From Costertonia aggregata (GTDB lineage: Bacteria > Bacteroidota > Bacteroidia > Flavobacteriales > Flavobacteriaceae), in assembly GCF_013402795.1 (NCBI RefSeq), contig NZ_CP058595.1, positions 3,016,001 to 3,080,000 on the forward strand: a stretch of 64,000 nt of DNA. The letters run 5' to 3'. The position numbers and the translations under genes were made by a program. This document shows positions 26,593 through 36,559 of this stretch, in pieces. Under the pieces are notes generated by a model. The model was not told the origin of the DNA. It made no database searches and worked only from the letters and a program-made list of their open reading frames with translations. Every line of letters begins with the position of its first letter. The first letter of the stretch is position 1.

Positions 26593-26610
26593 ACACGGGG
26601 CTTTTTGCTA

Positions 26611-27897
26611 TTATCTACTAAAAGTTAGGGTTAACGTTCCCGTTACATCAAGATTTACACCACCTGCAAAAATTGGTTGGTCAATATCTTTCTCTAAAAC
26701 CATAGAGGTATCGGTCAGTTCAATTATACGATAGGAGCCATTTGAATTTTCATCTCCGCTAACAAGCAATTCATCATCATCATTGATTATTTGCCAGTTC
26801 CCATTGTTTAATGGACTTGGAACCACGGTTACGTCTGAATAATCGTTCCCGAACAAGGAGAAATTGATAACATTGGTGTATTCTCCCATACCCGTTAGCT
26901 CATTTGGGTTTTCGGTAAACGTTACGCTGGCGTTTTCATTTTCCGAAGTTGAGCTGTAGGCAAAAGAAACGGTCTGCCCTTCGAACAAGGTCGAAGCTTG
27001 CCCGTTTGATATCGTGGCATCGGTCAGGGACCAAATGCCAACTATGGCTGATACTTCACCTTGTTCGGGGGTTAAGGGATCAGTACCGTTATTAATTTCA
27101 TCTATATTACTGATGCCATCTGAATCACAATCGGCATTTTTCCATTCCGTACTACTTTCTAGAGTTTGGCTATTGATAAATAGGGAACAAAAATCATTTG
27201 GATCGGTGGTGTCTGTATTTTCTTTACCATCAGTAACACCATCTCCATCGGTATCGGGTTTGAGTGGATCGGTACCATCGGACTTTTCTTGACCGTCGTT
27301 AGCGCCGTCACTATCGGAATCTTCTTGAAAAATATCTGTGCCATCCTGTATTTCTACAGCATTTGTAATACCGTCAGAATCACAATCCGCACTATTCCAT
27401 GTGCTATCTGGTGTAAGGTTTTGACTTTCCAAAAGTAAAGAACAATTGTCCAAGGCATCGGTTTCGTCCCTTACTTCGTCCCCATCGTTTACACCATCTC
27501 CATCGGTATCTGCTTTTAAGGTGTCAGATTCAGCATCTACTTCATCTTTGTTCGTAACCCCATCAGAATCACAATCCCCGTCTTTCCATTCTTGGCTACT
27601 ATCCAAAGTTTGGCTTTCCAGTACAAAAGAGCAAATATCCAAGGGGTTTGTAGAATCGGATTTTTCCGTACCGTCAATAACGCCATCTCCATCGGTATCA
27701 GGTTTGTTGGGGTCCGTACCATCAGCTGTTTCGTCATCATCCGAAACTCCGTCGTTGTCGGTATCGGTATCGTCAGTACCTTCATCGTCTGAAGATTGCT
27801 CGCTAAAAATTTCATTAAAAACGTCACTGTTGTCAGCGCAAGATGCTAGTATTAAAACTGTAAAAAGTAATAGGGTTAAAAATTTGGTAATTTTCAT
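26611..27897 (-). CDS. Lipoprotein with thrombospondin type 3 calcium-binding repeats
   Basis: A 428-residue SPII lipoprotein (MKITKFLTLLLFTVLILASC). Residues 35-280 are aspartate-rich TSP3-like calcium-binding repeats (DTDGDGV, DSDGVTN). Three longer units each begin with a cysteine block like DICSFVLESQTLDSS and end in a DCDSDG turn, probably closed by a disulphide. The last 145 residues (from IVGIWSLTDATIS) look like a small beta-barrel of lipocalin type. Such proteins are exposed at the outer membrane and stiffen on binding calcium; marine Bacteroidota carry many. I use the ATG at 27897 because the frame's first ATG adds 8 residues before the signal peptide. Confidence 0.82.
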   Translation of the reverse strand: MKITKFLTLLLFTVLILASCADNSDVFNEIFSEQSSDDEGTDDTDTDNDGVSDDDETADGTDPNKPDTDGDGVIDGTEKSDSTNPLDICSFVLESQTLDSSQEWKDGDCDSDGVTNKDEVDAESDTLKADTDGDGVNDGDEVRDETDALDNCSLLLESQNLTPDSTWNSADCDSDGITNAVEIQDGTDIFQEDSDSDGANDGQEKSDGTDPLKPDTDGDGVTDGKENTDTTDPNDFCSLFINSQTLESSTEWKNADCDSDGISNIDEINNGTDPLTPEQGEVSAIVGIWSLTDATISNGQASTLFEGQTVSFAYSSTSENENASVTFTENPNELTGMGEYTNVINFSLFGNDYSDVTVVPSPLNNGNWQIINDDDELLVSGDENSNGSYRIIELTDTSMVLEKDIDQPIFAGGVNLDVTGTLTLTFSR

Positions 27898-28092
27898 TTG
27901 TACCTGGGTTGTAGTGTTCAATTTTGATAATATACGAGGCTTTATTGGTTTTAGATGTTTTTAATCGGTAATTAAGTGCCTTTGGTCGATTAAGCAATAT
28001 TATATAATTTCAGCATGGATGCCTTTAAGTGAATTTTATATAATCTATAAGCTTGCATTTTAAATTCATTGTAATTTATACACTACAGTCCC

Positions 28093-28120
28093 TTGATTCT
28101 TGCAGCAATTTGTATCTTTG
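28093..28120 (+). promoter_or_regulatory. Sigma-A promoter of pyrG
   Basis: TTG at 28093-28095, a 17-base spacer, then TATCTTTG at 28113-28120. It gives a leader of about 22 bases to the ATG at 28146. Full match to the flavobacterial consensus. Confidence 0.7.
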
Positions 28121-28130
28121 TGTCCCGTAA

Positions 28131-29783
<1,653 letters not shown>

Positions 29784-29838
29784 AGTGCACAATTGGGCAT
29801 ATATTTGCTGACTTAAAACCAAACTATAGTTTATTTAG

Positions 29839-31689
29839 ATGGAAGAAAAGAAGCTTGATATTAACTCTATTATCGGTTTTGTACTCATTTTTGGTATACT
29901 GATATTTATGTTTTATCAAAACCAACCTACACCGGAAGAGATTGAAGCGCAAAAAGCCAAACAGGAACAAATAGATGCCGAGGCTGCCAAAGCATCTGAA
30001 TCTACACAAAAAGAAGAAGTCGCAACGCCTGTAATCAACTTGCAGGATTCCACGGCGGTGGCCAACTACAAAAGCACGATCGGTGCTTTTGGTTTTACCG
30101 TACCGTCCGAGGGTAACACGGTTCTTGAAAACGATTTGGTATACTTGGAGATAAGCAATAAAGGCGGGCAGATAGTAGAGGCAAAAATGAAAAAGTTCGT
30201 CACCTATGACTCGGTTCCCGTGTATTTGGTGAAAGATGGCAATGCCTCTTTTGATCTTCGATTTTCTACAAATGATAATCGCGTGTTAGGTTCAAAGGAT
30301 TTGTTTTTTGAACCAGCCGTGAGCAACAACGGTAATAATCAAGTGCTTTCAATGAAAGCCAAGATTTCTCCCAACCAGTTTTTGGAGTATCGTTATGAAA
30401 TGAGACCAAATGATTATTTGGTTGATTTCACGATTCGTTCCCAGGGTTTGAACGGTGTCCTAAACGCTAATCAGCCGATAAGCTTAGAATGGAAACTCAA
30501 AGGTATTCGCCACAACAAAAGCGTACAATACGAGAATAGGTATACACGGCTTACATACAAATATGAGGATGATAAAATAAGCAAATTGTCCGAAGGTAGT
30601 GATGACGATGAAATTGAGGAAAACGTCAAATGGCTATCGTATCGCCAACATTTTTTTAGTTCTATTTTAGCATCAAAAACACCTTTTGAAAAGGCTGAAT
30701 TAATTTCTAAAAACCTTGTCGAAGACGAGGATAAGGGTACAAAATTTACCAAGGAATACTATTCCAAAATGCCCCTTATCTTAAACGGCGGCGAATTGGT
30801 CCAGAACATGCACTGGTACTACGGCCCAACGGATGTTGCCGTTTTGGATGAGTACAAAGAACTGGGACTGGCAGATTCCATTCCCTTTGGTTGGGGAATA
30901 TTCGGATGGATCAATAGGTACGTGTTCACACCGGCCTATACCTTTTTAAGCTCCTTTTTACCTTACGGTATTGCAATTGTTGTTATGACCATACTGGTAC
31001 GCTTACTAATGTCACCGGTTACTTATAAATCGTACTTATCCCAAGCGAAAATGAAGGTTCTAAAGCCAGAAATTACAGAATTGGGTGAGAAGTATAAGGA
31101 CAATGCGATGAAAAAGCAGCAAGAAACCATGAAGCTGTACAATAAGGCAGGAGTAAGCCCAATGAGTGGTTGTCTCCCTGCCGTATTACAGATGCCCATA
31201 TTCTATGCGCTTTTCATGTTTTTTCCGACCTCCTTCGCATTGCGACAAAAACCATTTTTATGGGCTGAGGATTTATCTTCTTACGATGTGGTTGCGGAGC
31301 TTCCGTTCAATATCCCTTTTTATGGTGATCACATCAGCTTATTTCCGATACTTGCCTCGGTCGCCATATTCTTTTATATGATGATGACCACGGGACAAAA
31401 TATGCCTTCACAACCAGGCATGCCCAATATGAAGTTTATCATGTACCTATCGCCACTTATCATGCTCATATTCTTTAATAATTATGCAAGTGGATTGAGT
31501 TTGTATTATTTTGTATCCAACTTGATTACCATAGGCATCATGTTGGTCATCAAGAATTTTATTATAGATAATGATAAGATTCATGCTAAAATACAAGAGA
31601 ACAAACAAAAACCTAAAAAGGAAAACAAGTTTCAACGTAAGATGCGGGAGATGATGGAGCAAGCAGAAGCACAAAAAAAGAGTAAATAA
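29839..31689 (+). CDS. yidC: Membrane protein insertase YidC
   Basis: A 616-residue inner-membrane insertase of the Gram-negative type. One N-terminal transmembrane helix (SIIGFVLIFGILIFMFYQ) is followed by a charged linker and a large periplasmic beta-sandwich domain (about residues 70-350). The conserved five-helix core then begins at FLPYGIAIVVMTILVRLLM, with the cytosolic hairpin (QAKMKVLKPEITELGEKYKD) and GCLPAVLQMPIFYALFMFF. A basic C-terminal tail (KENKFQRKMREMMEQ) probably contacts ribosomes. It helps insert and fold inner-membrane proteins with or without SecYEG. Confidence 0.97.
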   Translation: MEEKKLDINSIIGFVLIFGILIFMFYQNQPTPEEIEAQKAKQEQIDAEAAKASESTQKEEVATPVINLQDSTAVANYKSTIGAFGFTVPSEGNTVLENDLVYLEISNKGGQIVEAKMKKFVTYDSVPVYLVKDGNASFDLRFSTNDNRVLGSKDLFFEPAVSNNGNNQVLSMKAKISPNQFLEYRYEMRPNDYLVDFTIRSQGLNGVLNANQPISLEWKLKGIRHNKSVQYENRYTRLTYKYEDDKISKLSEGSDDDEIEENVKWLSYRQHFFSSILASKTPFEKAELISKNLVEDEDKGTKFTKEYYSKMPLILNGGELVQNMHWYYGPTDVAVLDEYKELGLADSIPFGWGIFGWINRYVFTPAYTFLSSFLPYGIAIVVMTILVRLLMSPVTYKSYLSQAKMKVLKPEITELGEKYKDNAMKKQQETMKLYNKAGVSPMSGCLPAVLQMPIFYALFMFFPTSFALRQKPFLWAEDLSSYDVVAELPFNIPFYGDHISLFPILASVAIFFYMMMTTGQNMPSQPGMPNMKFIMYLSPLIMLIFFNNYASGLSLYYFVSNLITIGIMLVIKNFIIDNDKIHAKIQENKQKPKKENKFQRKMREMMEQAEAQKKSK

Positions 31690-31712
31690 AATACATAACG
31701 TAGAGCCAAATA

Positions 31713-31742
31713 AAAAAGCTCCCTTTTATAGAGGGAGCTTTT
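31713..31742 (+). terminator. Terminator after yidC
   Basis: Stem AAAAAGCTCCCT / AGAGGGAGCTTTTT with a short AT loop and a T-run, 24 bases after the stop. The stretch 31743-31890 that follows holds nothing I can identify. Confidence 0.88.
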
Positions 31743-31895
31743 TAGCATTAAGTAGGTTTAGTTTGATAAGATTTGGGACTGTAAATATGCCACTTTAACG
31801 TCCCTTAAAAAACAAATAGTTGTAAAGCGATGATTTTTGTATGCTAAAGAACGGTAGATCGATGTTTGTAATTTCGGTAGGTTTTGAACCATAAA

Positions 31896-31923
31896 AAAAC
31901 TCCTTGGTTATCCAAGGAGTTTT
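31896..31923 (-). terminator. Terminator after the six-domain fasciclin gene
   Basis: A perfect 12-base stem AAAACTCCTTGG / CCAAGGAGTTTT with a 4-base loop, 35 bases after the stop at 31958; on the minus strand it ends in T. Confidence 0.88.
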
Positions 31924-31957
31924 CTAACTCAACTATCAATACGTTACAACTGATTTC

Positions 31958-34933
31958 TTAGTGAGTAGGGGGATTTAAAATATCCAATACTTCTTGCGGA
32001 AGTACCACTTTATCAATAATGTGAACGATACCGTTACTAGCCTCGTTATCGGCACCGATTATTCTGGCCCTAACATTGGTTTTATCCCTTAGTTTAATAG
32101 GATGGCCCGGAATAGCTTCCAATGATTCCCCTTGTACGGTAACCAATTCTTGATGACTGGTAAAATCACCGGAAGCAATGGCGCTACCGGAAACCACATG
32201 ATAGGTCAATACTTTTGCCAATAGGGCTTTTTCTTCGGCAGTATCAAAATCGGCCAAACTGTTATAATCGTTGCCCAAAGTATTCAACAAATCGGCAAAC
32301 GCTGCATTGGTTGGGGCAAATACGGTAAAAGGCCCATCTCCGCTCAAGACCTCTACCAATCCGGCATCGGCTTGGATTAAGGCATCAACTAAAAGACTTA
32401 GGTCATCAACCGACTGTGCCAACTCTACGATATTTGGTGCCGGTGGATTTAAAATATCCAATACCTCTTGAGGCAACAATACTTTGTTTACGATGTGTAC
32501 TACACCATTACTGGCTTCATTGTCCGCTCCAGTTACAGTGGCATTGGTATCCGTAGCATCTTCTATATGAACTGTTCCATTTTTAATGTTGATACCAACA
32601 CTTTCACCCTGTACGGTAGGGATTTGCTGCCCGTTGGATAAATCTCCGGCAAATGCAGCCGTTCCTGAGACTACATGATAGGTCAATACCTTGGCCAATA
32701 GTGCTTTTTCCTCTGGCGTGTCAAAGTCCGCAAGACTATGATACTCGTTTCCGAGTGCATCCAACAAATCGGCAAACGCTGCATTGGTTGGGGCAAAGAC
32801 GGTAAAAGGTCCGTCTCCACTTAACACATCAACCAATCCGGCATCAGCTTGTATGAGTGCATTTACCAATAAACTTAAATCATCGACCGATTGCGCCAAT
32901 TCTACGATATTGGGAAGTGCTGGTGTCAGGGCATCCAATACGGCCTGCGGCAATAAAACTTTATCTATTACATGAACTACACCGTTGCTGGCTTCAACAT
33001 CCGGTATAACCACAGTAGCGTTCTTTTCCGTAGCATCTTCTACATGAACGGTTCCGTTTTTGATATTGATACCTACTTTTTCACCTTGTACAGTGGGGAT
33101 TTGCTGACCATTGGACAAATCTCCGGAGAAGGCCGCTGTACCTGAAACCACATGATAGGTCAACACCTGTACCAATAAATCCTTCTCTTCTTGGGTATCA
33201 AAATCAGCCAAGCTATTGTAGTCATCGCCCAAATCATTCAATAAAGCGACAAAAGCAGCGTTGGTGGGTGCAAAAACGGTAAAAGGTCCATCTCCGCTTA
33301 ATGTGTCTACTAGACCTGCATTCGCCTGTTGTAATGCCTGTACCAACAGACTTAAATCATCAGTTTCAACAGCAATTTCAACAATAGTTTTCAAATTGAG
33401 TGTATTCACAAAATCAACTGCAACTTGTGGTAACAATACCTTGTCTATGATGTGTACGACACCATTACTGGCTCTAACATCGGCCGTTTCAACTTCTGCA
33501 GGTGTTTCAGTAGCATCTTTTATGAACACACCACCGTCTAAGCTTACGGTTATTTTACCTCCTTGAACTGTTGGAATCTCCTGACCGTTTGATAAGTCGG
33601 ATGAAAAAGCAGCGGTACCGGATACAACGTGGTACGTTAAAATGGCTACCAATAAATCTTTTTCCTCTTGCGTGTCAAAATCCGAAAGTTCATTGTAATC
33701 ATCTCCCAATGCGTCTAGTAAAGCTGCAAACGCTGCGTTTGTAGGCGCAAATACCGTAAAAGGCCCTTCACCGCTCAATGTGTCTACCAAGCCAGCATTG
33801 GCCTGCTGTAAAGCACCTACCAATAGGCTCAAATCATCTGTTTCGACAGCAATTTCTACAATGGTCTTTAAGTTGAGTGTAGCAACAAAATCCAACGCTG
33901 CTTGAGGTAACAATACTTTGTCTATGGTGTGTGCAACACCATTTGTGGCAATAATATCCGTACCTGTAATATTTGCATCTACATCGGAGGCATCACCAAT
34001 TACAAAAGTATCTCCCGAAGCGATTACTTCAATACTGTTATCGGCAAAAGCTGTAGGTACACTACCTTCTGCCAAGTCAGCAGCAAGAATTTTGGAAGGT
34101 ATGACATGATATAAAAGGATATTCTTCAGTAATGCGATTTCTTCATCGGTATCAAAATCGTCAAGGCTGTTATAACTGTCACCCAATGTATTTAGTAATG
34201 CCACAAAGGCATCATTTGTTGGGGCAAAAACGGTGAAAGGTCCATCTCCGCTTAATGTATCGACCAAACCGGCTTTGATTACCGCTTCTTCCAAAAGTGA
34301 AAGTGGCTCTGTGGCTACAACGATTTCTACCAAGTTCATATCACCTGAGCCATTGATTGCCATAATTACAGCTTGTGGTAGCATTACTTTGTCGATTACA
34401 TGTACAATACCATTACTAGCTTCAATATCTGGTCTAACAACGGTAGCGTTTACATCGGTAGCATCATCAATAAAAACACCGCCATCTAGGTTTATCTTTA
34501 ATTTTTCTCCTTGCACAGTGGTCAATTCTTGTCCATTTTCCAAGTCATCAGCTTTGGCACCTACGCCGGCGACCACATGATATTTGAGAATTGTAGCCAA
34601 AATTGCCTTATCCTCTTCAGTTTTAAAATCCTCTAAACTTGAGTAGGCTTCCAAATCGCCCAATAAGGCGGTAAAAGCATCGTTTGTTGGCGCAAAAACG
34701 GTAAAAGGCCCATCACCCGAAAGAGTATTAACCAAGTCATTGGCATCACTTTCGTCCGCTTTAATCAAAGCTGCGACCAAGCTGTTCAATAGGTCTTCAT
34801 TTTGAGCGGTTTGAACAATGTTGGATGAATTTTCCTGTTTTTGATCTTGAGTTTCTTCCTTCTCGCAGGAGAGCGTGAACAAAGCGAAAAGAGCAAATAG
34901 TGTCATGCTCTTTAACCGGAGTAATTTTTTCAT
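31958..34933 (-). CDS. Lipoprotein with six fasciclin (FAS1) domains
   Basis: A 991-residue SPII lipoprotein (LFALFALFTLSC lipobox near residue 23) made almost wholly of six FAS1 domains of about 145-160 residues. Each has the H1 motif (GDGPFTVFAPTNDAF) and the H2 motif (ASNGVVHVIDKVLLPQ), with a YHVV core between. Domains 3 and 4, and 5 and 6, are the closest pairs (VEIAVETDDLSLLV twice; VELAQSVDDLSLLV twice), pointing to stepwise duplication. FAS1 proteins mediate adhesion to cells or matrix. It is the largest of three neighbouring FAS1 lipoprotein genes with a common promoter motif. Confidence 0.93.
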   Translation of the reverse strand: MKKLLRLKSMTLFALFALFTLSCEKEETQDQKQENSSNIVQTAQNEDLLNSLVAALIKADESDANDLVNTLSGDGPFTVFAPTNDAFTALLGDLEAYSSLEDFKTEEDKAILATILKYHVVAGVGAKADDLENGQELTTVQGEKLKINLDGGVFIDDATDVNATVVRPDIEASNGIVHVIDKVMLPQAVIMAINGSGDMNLVEIVVATEPLSLLEEAVIKAGLVDTLSGDGPFTVFAPTNDAFVALLNTLGDSYNSLDDFDTDEEIALLKNILLYHVIPSKILAADLAEGSVPTAFADNSIEVIASGDTFVIGDASDVDANITGTDIIATNGVAHTIDKVLLPQAALDFVATLNLKTIVEIAVETDDLSLLVGALQQANAGLVDTLSGEGPFTVFAPTNAAFAALLDALGDDYNELSDFDTQEEKDLLVAILTYHVVSGTAAFSSDLSNGQEIPTVQGGKITVSLDGGVFIKDATETPAEVETADVRASNGVVHIIDKVLLPQVAVDFVNTLNLKTIVEIAVETDDLSLLVQALQQANAGLVDTLSGDGPFTVFAPTNAAFVALLNDLGDDYNSLADFDTQEEKDLLVQVLTYHVVSGTAAFSGDLSNGQQIPTVQGEKVGINIKNGTVHVEDATEKNATVVIPDVEASNGVVHVIDKVLLPQAVLDALTPALPNIVELAQSVDDLSLLVNALIQADAGLVDVLSGDGPFTVFAPTNAAFADLLDALGNEYHSLADFDTPEEKALLAKVLTYHVVSGTAAFAGDLSNGQQIPTVQGESVGINIKNGTVHIEDATDTNATVTGADNEASNGVVHIVNKVLLPQEVLDILNPPAPNIVELAQSVDDLSLLVDALIQADAGLVEVLSGDGPFTVFAPTNAAFADLLNTLGNDYNSLADFDTAEEKALLAKVLTYHVVSGSAIASGDFTSHQELVTVQGESLEAIPGHPIKLRDKTNVRARIIGADNEASNGIVHIIDKVVLPQEVLDILNPPTH

Positions 34934-35114
34934 AAGGGTGTTTTTAAGTTAAAAAATTGTTTAATAAAATTATTTAAAGTGAAAACAAAACTTCTATCGT
35001 CGATAATTGTAAAATATTTAACTATAGTTCTTTTTTGTTCTACAAAAGACATTTATATAGCCTTTAATATTTTAAAATGTTCAACAATTATGATTTTATG
35101 TTTAACACTCTTAT

Positions 35115-35141
35115 GAGATATTATAATTTTGAAAGGGTTGC
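35115..35141 (-). promoter_or_regulatory. ECF-type promoter motif, fasciclin gene 1
   Basis: On the minus strand AAAAGCAACC (GCAACC at plus 35136-35141), 15 bases, then TATCTC (plus 35115-35120). The same pair of motifs with 14-15 base spacing lies in front of both other FAS1 genes. The GCAACC box resembles the -35 element of ECF sigma factors; this is inference. Confidence 0.55.
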
Positions 35142-35236
35142 TTTTGTTTATTTTTATTTAATAAAAATTTAACAAAATAGGTACAATATCATAGTTTGTA
35201 TAAAATTGAAGTGTTGTTTTGAAACAAAATTGTAAT

Positions 35237-35270
35237 AAAAACGGGAACCCAACTATGGGTTCCCGTTTTT
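35237..35270 (-). terminator. Terminator after the two-domain fasciclin gene
   Basis: A perfect 14-base stem AAAAACGGGAACCC / GGGTTCCCGTTTTT with a 6-base loop, 22 bases after the stop at 35292. Confidence 0.9.
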
Positions 35271-35291
35271 GAAATAATAATGGAAAATCTG

Positions 35292-36269
35292 TTAGTTATC
35301 CGTATTGGGTATCAAAACCTTGTTCACGGCGTGAATGATGCCATTTGAGCCTTGAATATTTGCAATGACAACTTGGGTGCCCGTATTGCCCGCCCCATCC
35401 GTTATGGATACGCTGGAGCCAGAAATATTAAAGCTTAATGTATCTCCTTCCAACGTGGTAGGAGATTCAAGACCGTCTGTTATTGCGGTGGAGTTTATAT
35501 TGTTTTCTGCTATAACATGGTGTTGTAGTACTGCAGTGAGGGCATCCCCAGTAGGTATTTCGGTCAGCATATCAAAGGCCGTATCCACGGGCGCAAATAT
35601 GGTAAATGGTGCTGGTGCTTCGTTTGCTGTGCTCAAAGTGGTAGTAAAATCAGGTTGATCAGCTGCCGTCAAGGCATCTTCCAATTCACTGAAATTATCA
35701 TCCCATGAAATAAAATCTACAACATTGGCAATAGGAATTACGGCATCAACAACATGGATAATACCATTCGCGGCCCTTATATCGGAACCACCGCTTACAA
35801 CATCAGAGGTTTCGTTGAACTCTATTCCGTCAGAAGTGTCAAAATATAGGCTCACTTTAGAATCTGCAGTAGGGCCGTCGGCATTTATAGTGGCATATCC
35901 ACTTTGAGCGGTAAGCAGTGTTCTCGCATCTATGGTACCGATAATCACATGATTTAGCAGCACTTGCCTCAACATATCTACCGGGACTTCTTCTAAAGAG
36001 CTATAATTATTTTCTGTCAAAAATGTCGCAAATGCTTCATCGTTAGGTGCTAAAACCGTGAACGGACCATCGCCTTCTAGAGTGCTGACTAAATCTGCCC
36101 TTTGTAAAGCGGCCACCAAATTTTCTAAATCATCATTTACCGATGCTATTTCGACAATATTCTCATCCGGAATCGAAGGTCCGTCGTCATCGTTGTCGCA
36201 AGAGATTGTTATTAAACTTGTGATAATGGCAAAAGCAAAAATGCTTTTCAATTTGAGGAAATTTTTCAT
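35292..36269 (-). CDS. Lipoprotein with two fasciclin (FAS1) domains
   Basis: A 325-residue SPII lipoprotein (signal to IITSLITISC) with two FAS1 domains. The first has GDGPFTVLAPNDEAFATFL and RAANGIIHVVDAVIPI; the second has APFTIFAPVDTAFDML and GSNGIIHAVNKVLIP. These are the H1 and H2 signatures of the family. A few acidic residues after the lipobox (CDNDDDG) act as a tether. I start at the ATG at 36269, three codons inside the longest frame, since it begins the signal peptide. Confidence 0.9.
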   Translation of the reverse strand: MKNFLKLKSIFAFAIITSLITISCDNDDDGPSIPDENIVEIASVNDDLENLVAALQRADLVSTLEGDGPFTVLAPNDEAFATFLTENNYSSLEEVPVDMLRQVLLNHVIIGTIDARTLLTAQSGYATINADGPTADSKVSLYFDTSDGIEFNETSDVVSGGSDIRAANGIIHVVDAVIPIANVVDFISWDDNFSELEDALTAADQPDFTTTLSTANEAPAPFTIFAPVDTAFDMLTEIPTGDALTAVLQHHVIAENNINSTAITDGLESPTTLEGDTLSFNISGSSVSITDGAGNTGTQVVIANIQGSNGIIHAVNKVLIPNTDN

Positions 36270-36315
36270 AATGATCATTTTAATATTTGTATTCTGTACT
36301 ATGTAGAATGCTAGA

Positions 36316-36341
36316 AAGATGTTTAATATTGCCCTGGTTGC
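36316..36341 (-). promoter_or_regulatory. ECF-type promoter motif, fasciclin gene 2
   Basis: Minus strand AAAACGCAACC (GCAACC at plus 36336-36341), 14 bases, then CATCTT (plus 36316-36321). It starts a leader of about 45 bases to the ATG at 36269. Confidence 0.55.
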
Positions 36342-36509
36342 GTTTTTAAGTCAAACTTTATGAAAATTTTAATATCGACAAAATGATGTATTTCATCGAT
36401 GAAATACTTATTTAATTGGATGTTTGTATATTGATTCAGAGGAGTACGAATACTGATTTTTTAAATCTGCAATCATTTTACTCATATTACCAAGAGTTTT
36501 TTAACAGAA

Positions 36510-36537
36510 AAAGCCACTGTCCTAAAACAGTGGCTTT
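36510..36537 (-). terminator. Terminator after the four-domain fasciclin gene
   Basis: An 11-base stem AAAGCCACTGT / ACAGTGGCTTT with a 6-base loop, 22 bases after the stop at 36560, with T residues following on the minus strand. Confidence 0.88.
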
Positions 36538-36559
36538 GCTTAAAAAATTAAAATGTACT

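Larger units (their letters stand above)
34934..35291. other. AT-rich intergenic region between fasciclin genes
   Basis: 358 bases with no gene. It holds the GCAACC-type promoter for the six-domain FAS1 gene (35115-35141), an AT-rich leader of about 175 bases, and the terminator of the two-domain FAS1 gene (35237-35270). Confidence 0.7.

Noticed and set aside
31743-31890. Possible small gene or RNA between the yidC and fasciclin terminators.
   Set aside because: No open frame, stem or motif stands out.
31958-34933. Regular repeats that might pass for a CRISPR-like or satellite array.
   Set aside because: They are in-frame FAS1 domains of about 150 codons with many synonymous differences.
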